Assembly (NCBI GenBank): GCA_905480395.1
Contig: CAJQQE010000018.1
Location: 35,126-99,125, forward strand
Reading direction: 5' to 3'
Length of the DNA stretch: 64,000 bases
Source of the DNA: an uncultured Phycisphaerales bacterium
Lineage (GTDB): Bacteria; Planctomycetota; Phycisphaerae; Phycisphaerales; SM1A02
Made by a program: the position numbers and the translations under genes. Position 1 is the first letter of the stretch, and each line of letters begins with the position of its first letter. This document shows, one piece after another, positions 35,612 through 44,205 of this stretch. The notes under the pieces were generated by a model. The model made no database searches. It saw only the letters and a list, made by a program, of their open reading frames with translations, and was not told where the DNA came from.

Positions 35612-36421
35612 ATGGCCTCGAAACCCTCAAATCGGCATCCGGTGGTGTTCCTTCACGGATGGTGCGGACATGCGGACGAGGTCGAGTTCATCCGATCCGC
35701 ACTTCCCGGGCCGGTCCTGCCGGTCTCCTGGATGCCGGCCGCAGGTGAGTTCAACCTCGAAGAATGGCCGGATGACCCCGATCCTGAGGCCAAGAACGCG
35801 ATCGCCCAGCGGTTCGCCGACCGCGTCCTCGAACGGGTCCGCCGGACCATTCTCGATGCCGGATTCGCCGGCGCCAGTCTGGTGGGTCACTCCCTTGGTG
35901 GTGGTATGGCGTGCGTCCTCGCCACAGACCCAGATCTTTCGATCGACCGCGTGATCATGCTGGACGCCAGCGTCCCGATGCCAGACCAACTCCGTTGTGA
36001 ATATCTCACACAGATGATCACCTGGGTGGATCGCGCCGCCGCCGTCGGCCGGCTGGCGACTCAGGCGGGCTGGATCGCCGAAGCGTCTTCGTGGGTCCCG
36101 GATTTTTTCTCCCTTGAGGATCAGGGCGAGTCGAGGCTCCGTATCGAACGGCGATTCATGTTTGCACCGGTCGTCGAAGCCGCCTTGATGATCGCCGGCG
36201 GCGTGCAGTGGCCCATCTCCGAATCCGTCGCATCCATTACCTGCCCGATCTTCGGCTTGGCCGGCGAGGCGGGCCGAATGCCCGTCGAGGAATTGCGAAG
36301 CGTCCGCCCTGACGCGAGGGTAGATCGCTGCCCCGCGACCGGTCACTATCCCCACGTCTTCGCCCCGGAACTGGCCCGGACCTGGCTTGAATCCGGCCCA
36401 CTTCGGAAGACGCCAAGCTGA
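35612..36421 (+). CDS. alpha/beta hydrolase
   Basis: The 269-aa protein has 'VVFLHGWCGHADE' (oxyanion, about 11-23), the nucleophile elbow 'LVGHSLGGGMA' (about 92-102), a cap region with 'WVPDFFSLED' and the terminal His in 'ATGHYPHVF' (about 245-253). An acid residue is likely in the 'FGLAGEAGRMP' strand. There is no signal peptide. The substrate is unknown. It is divergent from nuoA; the ATG at 35612 was preferred over an in-frame TTG at 35594. Confidence 0.88.
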   Translation: MASKPSNRHPVVFLHGWCGHADEVEFIRSALPGPVLPVSWMPAAGEFNLEEWPDDPDPEAKNAIAQRFADRVLERVRRTILDAGFAGASLVGHSLGGGMACVLATDPDLSIDRVIMLDASVPMPDQLRCEYLTQMITWVDRAAAVGRLATQAGWIAEASSWVPDFFSLEDQGESRLRIERRFMFAPVVEAALMIAGGVQWPISESVASITCPIFGLAGEAGRMPVEELRSVRPDARVDRCPATGHYPHVFAPELARTWLESGPLRKTPS

Positions 36422-36620
36422 CTGCAGCGTTCGCGAGATCAGGTCGACTTCGCTGACTGACAAGCGCGAACATCCGCACGACGGCGAGCGCGAGACCGAT
36501 GCGTCGAACCACCTTCATCCCGCCGATCGCTCGGTCGATGGCCGTCTCGGTCTGCGAGATCATCATGCCTTGAAGCATCGTGATCGTCACATCGCGTTCG
36601 CGGCGAAGATCCTGAACCAT
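36237..36620 (-). CDS. tentative small protein, antisense to the hydrolase 3' end
   Basis: An ATG at 36620 has AGGAG nine bases upstream and opens a frame of 127 codons. The first 65 residues look protein-like: 'LQGMMISQTETAIDRAIGG' as a helix, then a hydrophobic segment 'RIGLALAVVRMFALV'. The rest is Arg/Pro-rich and overlaps the 3' 185 bases of the plus-strand hydrolase, which argues against the full length being real. No family is recognised. Confidence 0.3.
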   Translation of the reverse strand: MVQDLRRERDVTITMLQGMMISQTETAIDRAIGGMKVVRRIGLALAVVRMFALVSQRSRPDLANAAVSLASSEVGRIQARSGPVPGRRRGDSDRSRGSDLPSRQGGRFAIPRRAFGPPRRPSRRSGR

Positions 36621-36883
36621 CGGCACTCGCTCCTGAAGAAATCGCCGGGAGGATCACCGCCCGCTCCACCTTCAGGACCTCGTCCGTCTCGAGGCGTTGG
36701 CGTCAATGTCTCGCGACACCACCCCGATCGACTTCGACGATTTCTTCGATCCGTTCGAGCCCACGAGTTTTACTCAACCTCCAAACCCCTTACAACCCAA
36801 AGGGAAACACTTTAAAAACCGGGTTCTTCGCGATCTTTCTAAACAGTCGTTGAACTCGCCGTTGATCCTTGTATCTTGAATTC
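36422..36883. other. 462-bp gap before the LamG gene
   Basis: It holds the tentative minus-strand frame ending at 36620 and, at its right end, a promoter that abuts the next start codon. The segment 36750-36883 is noticeably less GC-rich than the genes. Otherwise no gene or repeat is recognised. Confidence 0.5.
36850..36877 (+). promoter_or_regulatory. candidate promoter giving a leaderless mRNA
   Basis: TTGAAC (36850-36855), a 16-bp spacer and TATCTT (36872-36877) match the promoter seen before prepilin gene 1. The next gene's ATG is at 36884, about where transcription would begin, and no Shine-Dalgarno is present. Confidence 0.45.
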
Positions 36884-38089
36884 ATGAGATCAATCCTCCC
36901 CTCGTGTTGCGTCCTTGCGATCGCAGGCCTCTCGACCACCGCCTCAGCAGGAGATGGCGTCACGCTTCGCGATGGCACCCCAAATCCAAAGTTCGCTGGC
37001 CTCTACGCCTGGTATGACGGAGCCAACGGCGTCAACGGCGCCGAAGGCTACGCCCAAGACGGCGCATTCGTGATCTCCTGGAACGATTCGAGCATCAATG
37101 ATCGGCACCTGACGCGAACCACGCTCGGATCTCAGCCCAGATACAACCTGGACGCCGGCGCGGGCGTTCCCGGTGTCGAGTTCACGGATGACTTCATCTG
37201 GGCATCGAGTGGCGAGTACGGGAGCCTCTCCGGGCCGAGAACGTTCTTCCTCGTGACCCGACCCGACCTGGCCGACGGGGGTTACGTCATGGACTCCAGT
37301 TCGATCGCGGGCCGAAGCGCGTTGTTCACCGGGCAGGACTCGATGCCCGAACAATGGGTCGGATATGCCGGCGGATCGAACGTGTTCAGCGGTGGCGAAG
37401 TCGCGATCGGGGAAGTATCGATCGTGACCTTGATCTTCAACGCCGACGGCACGCAAGACATCCAGGTCAACGGCAAAGACGCGGGGTCGAGCAGCGGCAT
37501 CCCGGAAAGTCAGGCCGGCATCATCTTCGGATCTCGATACAACGTCGAGAATCGGCTGACCGGTGGCATCAGCGAGGCCGTGGTGTACGCCGAAGCACTC
37601 TCCGAAACCGATCGGGACGCCGTGATGGAGTATCTCCTCATCAAGTACGGATTCGAGGGTGATGCCTGCATTGGCGACCTGAACAGAGACGGCGACGTCG
37701 ATGGCGCCGACATGGGCCTACTTCTCGCGAGCTGGAGTACGAACGGGGCTGGTGATCTCAATGGAGACGGCATGGTCGACGGCGCCGATGTCGGACTCCT
37801 GCTCGCCTACTGGGGCCCTTGTCCCGCGGATCCCTGCGACGGGATTGACTGCGACGATTCGGACCCATGCACGACGGACACCTGTGTCGACGGCAGGTGC
37901 ATTCACACCCCGATCGAAGGATGTTTCCCGGGATGCGGCGATCCTGCTTCCGGATCGTGCCATGAGGACAACGGCACTCCCGGCTGCGATGATCCATCGT
38001 GCTGCTCCTTCGTCTGCGAAATCGATGTGTTCTGCTGCGACGTCGAATGGGATGCGTCGTGCGTCGCCCAGGCTAAGAACTGCCCTTGA
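36884..38089 (+). CDS. exported LamG-like lectin protein with dockerin-like repeats and Cys-rich tail
   Basis: The 401-aa protein has a signal peptide at 1-22 ending near ASAG. Residues 25-255 form a concanavalin-A/LamG-like jelly roll ('AWYDGANGVNG', 'FTDDFIWASSGEYG', 'GISEAVVYAEALSETDRDAV'). A pair of dockerin-like calcium loops follows (about 260-310: 'DLNRDGDVDGADMGLLLASW' and 'DLNGDGMVDGADVGLLLAYW'), then a cysteine-rich module (about 315-401) with repeated CC and CxxC spacing ('PSCCSFVC', 'VFCCDVEWDASC'). Such modules suggest carbohydrate binding and surface attachment. The jelly roll is a duplicate of the one in the next gene. The start codon coincides with the predicted transcription start. 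Confidence 0.85.
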   Translation: MRSILPSCCVLAIAGLSTTASAGDGVTLRDGTPNPKFAGLYAWYDGANGVNGAEGYAQDGAFVISWNDSSINDRHLTRTTLGSQPRYNLDAGAGVPGVEFTDDFIWASSGEYGSLSGPRTFFLVTRPDLADGGYVMDSSSIAGRSALFTGQDSMPEQWVGYAGGSNVFSGGEVAIGEVSIVTLIFNADGTQDIQVNGKDAGSSSGIPESQAGIIFGSRYNVENRLTGGISEAVVYAEALSETDRDAVMEYLLIKYGFEGDACIGDLNRDGDVDGADMGLLLASWSTNGAGDLNGDGMVDGADVGLLLAYWGPCPADPCDGIDCDDSDPCTTDTCVDGRCIHTPIEGCFPGCGDPASGSCHEDNGTPGCDDPSCCSFVCEIDVFCCDVEWDASCVAQAKNCP

Positions 38090-38124
38090 TCATCACCCGA
38101 TCTCTCCTTCGTGGAACTCCGAAC

Positions 38125-40170
38125 ATGCGATCCCTCATCGTCGGCGTACTCGTCCTTGCCTGCTCCAGCGTCATGACCTTCGGACAGTCCATCGTGCTGG
38201 AAAATGGGGATCCGAATCCCGCGTTCTCCAATCTGCATGCCTGGTACCGACCCGACTCTGGCGTCAATGGCGTCGCCAGACTTCCACCCGACGGAACCAG
38301 CGTCCAACGATGGGATGACGCGAGTTCCAACGGGCATGATCTGACTCGAGTCGCGTCGAACGCTCGGGCGCGACCGATTCTCCGCCACGATTCCGGAAAC
38401 GGAATGCCCTCGCTCGAATTCGATGGCAACGATTTCATCTGGGCGTCGAGCAACGAGTTCGGCACGATATCTGGGCCGCGAACGATCTTCGTGGTGACTC
38501 GTCCCGATTCCGCCAACGGGGGCTACGTGTTCGATTCCAGTTCGAGCGGCGGCCGAAACGCCCTGCTCACTGGAGAGTCCGCCAACCCCGCCGTCTGGAC
38601 ACTGTTCACCGGATCGAATCCGACGATCACGTCGGACCTCATCGGACCCGGCGCACTCACCATGGTGACGGCCGTCATGGCACGCGGTGAGCAAGAGTTG
38701 CGGCTCAACGGAAAGACCGTGGCCACCGGGGCCAATTCCGTGAGCGATCTCGACGGGTTCATGCTGGGGTCACGGTACTCCTTGAACCAGCATCTCTCCG
38801 GAGGCATCTGCGAGATTTTGGTCTATGCATCAGCGCTCGACGCGAGCGACCGCGATGCGATCGAGACCTATCTCGATCGCCGGTACGACCTTCAGGAACC
38901 GCCCCCGCCCCCACCCAGCTCGGTCGTCTTCCAAGTCGGCGTCGATACCTATCCCGACATTCGAATCCCCTCCTTGCTTAGTCTTCAGGACGGAACGATT
39001 CTCGCCTTCGCCGAAGGGCGCTACGGTGGCGACCACGCCAAGAATGACATCATTCTGAAGCGATCGACCGACGGCGGCGAGACGTGGGGACCGCTGCAAT
39101 TGCTCGATGATCAGGGTGGCACCTCGCTGAACGATCCGCTTCCTGTCGAAGTGCGGGCCGGACCGAATACTGGCCGTGTCTACCTCTTCTATATGTCTTT
39201 TCCCGAAGGCTGCCATACCCACTGCGTGCCGACGGGATACGGCCCAGGAACCTCGCGAAACTGGTTGATGCACTCCGACGATCAAGGCGCGACGTGGACA
39301 GCGCCGCTGGACATCACCGAGGTCGCGCGACCCGCATCATCAAACTTCGCAGGGAGTCCGGGGGTGGGAATCCAACTGCGTCACGGAGAGGCCGCCGGCC
39401 GCCTCGTCGTCCCCCTTCGCAAAGGTCCCCCGAGCTCGATGCAGATATTCATGCTCTATTCGGACGACGGAGGCGAGAACTGGGCGCGGGGCGTGGACGT
39501 CGACAACGGTTCCGGAAACGGAACCGGCGATGAGGTCGCTATCGCCGAGCTCGACGACGGGACCATCCTCCTCAACGCCCGCGGAAACGGTTCGCCGAAC
39601 TACCGCCTCCGATCCCGATCGATCGATGGCGGCCGAACCTGGACGACGCTCGAACCAGATGACGAGCTGATCACCCCGACCTGCATGGCCTCGATCGTTC
39701 TCTTCAACGACACGACGGACGGATTCTCGACCAGCCGCCTGCTCTATGCAGGACCGTGGTCCACAAGCTCACGCTCGAATGGATCGGTGGTGATCTCCGA
39801 AGACGGAGGCGAGACATGGCCATTCGTGACGACGGTGGTCCCCGGAGGATTCGGCTACAGCCAACTCGCCGTGCTCGACCCCTGCAAGGATGTCGGCCTC
39901 CTCTATGAGGGAGCGGGGTACGCGACCATCCGCTTTCTCCGCCTCTCACTGGAGGTGCTGACTGACGGGAAGGAGACCAACGACCCGGAAAAACCCTGCG
40001 CCATCGATGAGTGCACCGCCGATCTCACCGGCGACGGATTCGTCGATGGCAGCGACTTGGGAATCCTCTTGAGCCAGTGGGCGTCGGACGGCACCGCGGA
40101 TCTTGACTTCGACGGTGTGGTTGGGGGCGGCGATATCGGCCTGCTGCTGGCGTCGTGGGGTCCCTGCTGA
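38125..40170 (+). CDS. exported GH33-type sialidase with LamG-like and dockerin-like modules
   Basis: The 681-aa protein has a signal peptide at 1-20, a LamG-like domain at about 25-248, a linker 'EPPPPPPSS', then a six-bladed sialidase propeller at about 255-625. The (F/Y)RIP motif is present as IRIP (269-272), giving the first catalytic Arg. Five Asp-box motifs are seen: STDGGETW, SDDQGATW, SDDGGENW, SIDGGRTW and SEDGGETW. It should cleave terminal sialic acids, or a related sugar, from extracellular glycans. The last 45 residues are two dockerin-like loops ('DLTGDGFVDGSDLGILLSQW' and 'DLDFDGVVGGGDIGLLLASW'). The ATG at 38125 follows the upstream stop by 35 bp, so it is probably co-transcribed. 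Confidence 0.9.
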   Translation: MRSLIVGVLVLACSSVMTFGQSIVLENGDPNPAFSNLHAWYRPDSGVNGVARLPPDGTSVQRWDDASSNGHDLTRVASNARARPILRHDSGNGMPSLEFDGNDFIWASSNEFGTISGPRTIFVVTRPDSANGGYVFDSSSSGGRNALLTGESANPAVWTLFTGSNPTITSDLIGPGALTMVTAVMARGEQELRLNGKTVATGANSVSDLDGFMLGSRYSLNQHLSGGICEILVYASALDASDRDAIETYLDRRYDLQEPPPPPPSSVVFQVGVDTYPDIRIPSLLSLQDGTILAFAEGRYGGDHAKNDIILKRSTDGGETWGPLQLLDDQGGTSLNDPLPVEVRAGPNTGRVYLFYMSFPEGCHTHCVPTGYGPGTSRNWLMHSDDQGATWTAPLDITEVARPASSNFAGSPGVGIQLRHGEAAGRLVVPLRKGPPSSMQIFMLYSDDGGENWARGVDVDNGSGNGTGDEVAIAELDDGTILLNARGNGSPNYRLRSRSIDGGRTWTTLEPDDELITPTCMASIVLFNDTTDGFSTSRLLYAGPWSTSSRSNGSVVISEDGGETWPFVTTVVPGGFGYSQLAVLDPCKDVGLLYEGAGYATIRFLRLSLEVLTDGKETNDPEKPCAIDECTADLTGDGFVDGSDLGILLSQWASDGTADLDFDGVVGGGDIGLLLASWGPC

Positions 40171-40374
40171 GCGGCCATCGGCTCCAGAACCTTGATTGAC
40201 CCTCTGCAAATCCCCTGAGCATGCAAGGCGCGGAGCTCCGGGTGGCGATCGTCGACCACAAAATCCCGGTGGAGACCCTCCAGAATCGAAGGTTCAACCC
40301 TCTCTGGGCCCATCGATGTCCGGGATTGTCCAAAAAGGATTCACGGAACTCGGTATTCCGAGTCGTCCAAGGCC

Positions 40375-40402
40375 TTGGCGAAACCGATCGTCCGCGTACA
40401 AT
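40375..40402 (+). promoter_or_regulatory. promoter of tRNA-Pro
   Basis: TTGGCG (40375-40380), a 16-bp spacer and TACAAT (40397-40402) form a strong housekeeping promoter. Transcription would begin about six bases before the tRNA 5' end at 40415. Confidence 0.8.
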
Positions 40403-40414
40403 CCCCGATCAATT

Positions 40415-40488
40415 CAGGGCGTAGCTCAGCTTGGTAGAGCGGCGGCTTTGGGAGTCGCAGGTCGCAGGTTCGAATCCTGTCGCCCTGA
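40415..40488 (+). tRNA. tRNA-Pro(UGG)
   Basis: The 74-nt cloverleaf has acceptor CAGGGCG/CGCCCTG, D stem GCTC/GAGC, anticodon stem GCGGC/GTCGC with loop TTTGGGA (anticodon TGG at 40449-40451), T stem GCAGG/CCTGT with loop TTCGAAT and discriminator A. CCA is not encoded. It lies between the sialidase and fucosidase genes with its own promoter and terminator. Confidence 0.97.
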
Positions 40489-40490
40489 TT

Positions 40491-40532
40491 CAGGCCCATC
40501 GGAATCCATGATTTCGATGGGCCTGTTTCTTT
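40491..40532 (+). terminator. rho-independent terminator of tRNA-Pro
   Basis: The inverted repeat CAGGCCCATCG (40491-40501) / CGATGGGCCTG (40515-40525), with a 13-base loop, is followed by TTTCTTT and begins two bases after the tRNA. Confidence 0.9.
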
Positions 40533-40557
40533 GCGCGACATCCGCCATCCCGGATCA

Positions 40558-43557
40558 TCATCGCTTGAATGTGAAGGTCATCTTTCCATCGCGTTCAGCC
40601 ATCTCGACGAGCTTCTCGCCGTTCGGTGGTCGCACCCGAACCCGTTTCGCCGAAGCGCTCGAGAACTCCACCCAGATGTCTTCGGGTGTCCAAGCAAGGC
40701 GGTCGATGGTCAGCCCGCCTCGAACTCGAAGCCCTCGCACCTCGCCACGGGGCCACGCGTCGGGTAACGCCGGCAGCAGATCGATCTGAAACCGCGGCGG
40801 GACGCCGGGCGCGAAGGCATCCGGGAGCGGCACGTGAGACTGGACGAGCATCTCTGCGATCCCCGCCGCCCCGCCGAAATTGCCGTCGATCTGGAACGGT
40901 GGATGGTTGTCGAAGAGGTTCGGCAGCGTTGACTTCACGAGCAGCAGCCGCAGATTCTCGTACGCCGCTTCGCCGTCATGCAGTCTCGCCATGAAGTTGA
41001 CGAGCCACGCGCGGCTCCATCCGGTGTGTCCGCCGCCGTTGGCGAGTCGGAAGTCGAGCGATTTCCGAGCGGCGGCCAGAAGCTCGGGGGTGGTCTGGTG
41101 ATTGAACTGAGCGCCTGGATGCAGTCCGTACAGATGCGAGATGTGGCGATGTCCCGGTTCCGCCTCGCCGAAAGGTCGCGACCACTCCATCAACCGACCA
41201 TCAGCGCCAATGGTCGGCATCGCGAGCCGGTCCCGAGCGGCTTTGGCCGCGACGACCACCTCGTCATCCGTCGCTTCCAGAACCGTCGCCGCATCGATCA
41301 GGTTCGTGAAGACGTCCCAGATGATCTCCTGGTCCATCGCATTCCCCATGCCGATGTCTGCGCGCTGCCCATCCTCGGTGATAAAGGTGTTCTCGGGTGA
41401 ACTGCTGGGGCCGGAAACGAGCCGGCCGGTCGCGGGATCTTCACAGAGGTAGTCGAGATAAAACTCGGACGCCCCTCGCAGGAGCGGCCACGCCCGCTCG
41501 CGGAGAAACTCCTCGTCCCCCGAGTGCAGGTAGTGCTCCCAGAGGTGCCGGGTCATCCATCCCCCGCCATGGGGCCACATCCCCCACACCGTTCGACCAA
41601 TCGGCACGGTGAACGCCCACGCATCGGAGGTGTGATGGGCCATCCATCCGTCCGCGTCGTAGAGCCGTTCGGCCGTCTCTCGACCGCGAACCGCGAGCCG
41701 TTCCGTGAAGTCGAACACCGGCTCGTGGAACTCCGCGAGGTTTCCGATCTCCGCGGGCCAATAGTTCATCTGCAAGTTGATGTTGACGTGGTAGTCGGCG
41801 TTCCATGGCGCTTCGACGTGTTTGTTCCAGATGCCCTGCAGATTGGCGGGCATGGTTCCGGGCCGCGAGCAGGAGATCATCAGATAGCGGGCGAACTGGA
41901 AGTAAAGACTGAAGAGCGAGGGATCCTCGGCGCCCGCACGAAGTTCTTCGAGCCGCACGTCGGTCGGCTTCGCCGCCTGCGGCGACGTCCCGAGATCGAT
42001 CGACACCCGCTGAAACGGGGGTTGAAACGACGCAAGATGGCGGCCAAGGAGATCGTCGAAGTCACGGTCCAGTGCCACCGACGCGATTCGTTCGACTTCG
42101 GCCCGGGGATCCTCGACGCCGTATCCCGGCATGTCGGTCGCACCGGCGATCACCACGGTGTAGGCGCGGACGCGGCGGGCGATCTTGGAATGACTTCGAA
42201 CGCGTCCCAGGATCTCATCGTCCGGTACCGGTATCGCTTCGCCAATCTCGTGCAGCGCATCACCCTTGGTCACCGCGATTCCGGCGTATCGCACGCCCGG
42301 ATGCGTTCCGTTGATCGCACGCCCGTACAGCATCAACGACTTCTCGTCTTTCGTCGCAGACGCGTCGCCGCCGACCACCGTGCCTCCGTCGTGGGCGCGG
42401 TCTCGCCCGATCGCGACCGCGGCATGCATGCCTCGGGGTGCGTCGGTCTCCCATCGCACCACGATCACGTCGTCCGCCTCGCTTGCGAACATTCGGCATC
42501 GATAGTGATGTCCGTTCGCCGAGAACGTGGTCTCCGTGACCCCGGTCCCAAGATCGAGCGATCTTCGGTAGTCGCTGATCGCGTCGAGATCGTCGACCCA
42601 GCGAGTTCCCACCGTGAACAGCGTCTGATGACTGCGGGTGAGCCGCTCGCTCATGAATTCCTGCTGCATGATCCGCTGCGCCCCGGTGACGTCGCCGGCA
42701 AACCAGAGATCCCGGGCCCGTTGCAGCGCGTCATTTGGCGGATCGCGATGCCGATCGATCGGCGAGCCGGCCCAGACCGATTCCTCACTCACCTGGATCG
42801 TCCCCAGCGGATCGCCGAACACCATTCCACCGAGGCGGCCATTTCCGATCGGAAGCGCCTTCGTCCAGGCGTCCGCGGGGCGTTCGTACCAGAGGACATC
42901 GCCGACTGGTGAATCCGCGCGGCTCGCCGCGATCCAGCCGGACGCGACCCCCCCAGCTGGTTCCACACCAGCATTGGCCGAGGCATCTCGCAGTTCCTTC
43001 CATCGTGCCGCTCCCGCCTCCGCGTCAATCGCCCCAGGCTCATCTCCAGTCACGAACAGCCACGTGCCGGACAGGTCGAGGGCGCCGTCGGGACCTTCGA
43101 GTCGCGGCTCGCCACTCCAGATTCCGCCATTGCCGCCCGAATCGTGCACGCGAACTGCGATGATGCTGGTTCCACCCGGTCGCACCAGTTCGGCGGGAAC
43201 CGAGTAGCGGCGATCGGCCTGCCAGGCACTCCGACCCCGTGGAGGCATCCCACCCGTGCCGCCAACCCGAACCCCATCGAAGAACGTTTCATCGGCATCG
43301 TCGATCGACCCAAGGTCGAGACGAAGATTTGAAGACTGCCAGTCGGCGGGAATCCGCACCGGAAGGACGTACCAACCGAAACCATCGTGATGCGGAAGAT
43401 CCGTACTCGACTGGTCGTTCCAAGACGCCGGCACGCCCAGCAGCATCGGCGGGTCAGCGCGACTACTGGAGGCGACGGCTGTGATGGATCCGATGGATAA
43501 AACCAGCAAGATGATCGCGGCGTCGACGGCGATGCCACTGACGGTGATTCTCGGCAT
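40558..43557 (-). CDS. GH95 alpha-L-fucosidase, exported
   Basis: The 999-aa protein starts at an ATG with AGGAG six bases upstream. A signal peptide covers about 1-30. A beta-sandwich sugar-binding-like domain (about 35-170) resembles the GH2 N-terminal domain. GH95 proper begins at 'LPIGNGRLGGMVFGD' (about 225) with 'VSEESVWAG'. The (alpha/alpha)6 barrel includes 'MPANLQGIWNKHVEAPWNAD' (about 565-584), 'NINLQMNYWPAEIGN', 'MDQEIIWDVFTN' (acid Glu region, about 740) and 'QIDGNFGGAAGIAEML' (Asp-bearing, about 895). These match AfcA-type 1,2-alpha-L-fucosidases, an inverting family. It is divergent from the GNAT gene and acts outside the cytoplasm. Confidence 0.95.
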   Translation of the reverse strand: MPRITVSGIAVDAAIILLVLSIGSITAVASSSRADPPMLLGVPASWNDQSSTDLPHHDGFGWYVLPVRIPADWQSSNLRLDLGSIDDADETFFDGVRVGGTGGMPPRGRSAWQADRRYSVPAELVRPGGTSIIAVRVHDSGGNGGIWSGEPRLEGPDGALDLSGTWLFVTGDEPGAIDAEAGAARWKELRDASANAGVEPAGGVASGWIAASRADSPVGDVLWYERPADAWTKALPIGNGRLGGMVFGDPLGTIQVSEESVWAGSPIDRHRDPPNDALQRARDLWFAGDVTGAQRIMQQEFMSERLTRSHQTLFTVGTRWVDDLDAISDYRRSLDLGTGVTETTFSANGHHYRCRMFASEADDVIVVRWETDAPRGMHAAVAIGRDRAHDGGTVVGGDASATKDEKSLMLYGRAINGTHPGVRYAGIAVTKGDALHEIGEAIPVPDDEILGRVRSHSKIARRVRAYTVVIAGATDMPGYGVEDPRAEVERIASVALDRDFDDLLGRHLASFQPPFQRVSIDLGTSPQAAKPTDVRLEELRAGAEDPSLFSLYFQFARYLMISCSRPGTMPANLQGIWNKHVEAPWNADYHVNINLQMNYWPAEIGNLAEFHEPVFDFTERLAVRGRETAERLYDADGWMAHHTSDAWAFTVPIGRTVWGMWPHGGGWMTRHLWEHYLHSGDEEFLRERAWPLLRGASEFYLDYLCEDPATGRLVSGPSSSPENTFITEDGQRADIGMGNAMDQEIIWDVFTNLIDAATVLEATDDEVVVAAKAARDRLAMPTIGADGRLMEWSRPFGEAEPGHRHISHLYGLHPGAQFNHQTTPELLAAARKSLDFRLANGGGHTGWSRAWLVNFMARLHDGEAAYENLRLLLVKSTLPNLFDNHPPFQIDGNFGGAAGIAEMLVQSHVPLPDAFAPGVPPRFQIDLLPALPDAWPRGEVRGLRVRGGLTIDRLAWTPEDIWVEFSSASAKRVRVRPPNGEKLVEMAERDGKMTFTFKR

Positions 43558-43629
43558 GGGTGACTCCTGGTTCGCGGCCCGCTCGGCGCGAAGTCGTAGA
43601 CGGGCCCCTTCAAATGGTATCGTCCACTC

Positions 43630-44142
43630 GTGCTTCGACCAGCGATACCCAACGATGCGGCTCAGATCGCCGCGATCTACGCCCCCTTCGTGGATCGAGG
43701 GGTGGTGAGTTTCGAGTCGATCGCGCCCGACACCACCGAGATGGCCCAACGAATCGAACGCACGCTAGAAACACACCCGTGGCTCGTCGCCGAAAACGAG
43801 TCGGGCGACATCACCGGATACGCCTACGCCACCAGATTTCGAGATCGGGCCGCCTACCGCTTCGCCGCCGAGACCTCGGTCTACATCCGGCCGACCGAAC
43901 ACCGTCGAGGCCTCGGTACCGAACTCTCCCTCGCACTTCTCGATGCCCTCCGCGCCGCCAGATTCCGAATCGCCGTCGCCGTGATTACCCTGCCAAACGA
44001 CCCCAGCGTCCGAATGCACGAACGCATCGGCTACCAACCGGCAGGCAGACTGCCGGCGATCGGTTGGAAGTTCGATCGCTGGCACGACATCGGATACTGG
44101 AGCCTCGACCTTGGCGGCGAAGATCCCAGGCCGCCAGCCTGA
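43630..44142 (+). CDS. GNAT acetyltransferase, phosphinothricin acetyltransferase-like
   Basis: The 170-aa protein starts at GTG. Residues 1-16 'LRPAIPNDAAQIAAIY' and 'VSFESIAPDTTEMAQRI' are characteristic of the PAT/Bar subgroup. The acetyl-CoA loop is 'YIRPTEHRRGLGTELSLALL' (about 84-103), a form of R/Q-x-x-G-x-G/A. 'FRIAVAVITLPNDPSVRMHE' and 'GYQPAGRLPAIGWKFDRWHD' complete the family pattern. In many bacteria such enzymes N-acetylate methionine sulfoximine or amino-acid-like compounds. A role in glycan use is not implied by its position between two fucosidases. Confidence 0.9.
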   Translation: MLRPAIPNDAAQIAAIYAPFVDRGVVSFESIAPDTTEMAQRIERTLETHPWLVAENESGDITGYAYATRFRDRAAYRFAAETSVYIRPTEHRRGLGTELSLALLDALRAARFRIAVAVITLPNDPSVRMHERIGYQPAGRLPAIGWKFDRWHDIGYWSLDLGGEDPRPPA

Positions 44143-44205
44143 AGTCGAGTGGCCTCGATTCGACGTGTGGTGCCGCTCCGATACGATCTGTGACGGAGAA
44201 CCACC

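Noticed and set aside
41524..42912. 462-codon plus-strand frame inside the GH95 fucosidase
   Set aside because: The opposite strand encodes conserved GH95 motifs. The plus frame has no motif and no ribosome site.
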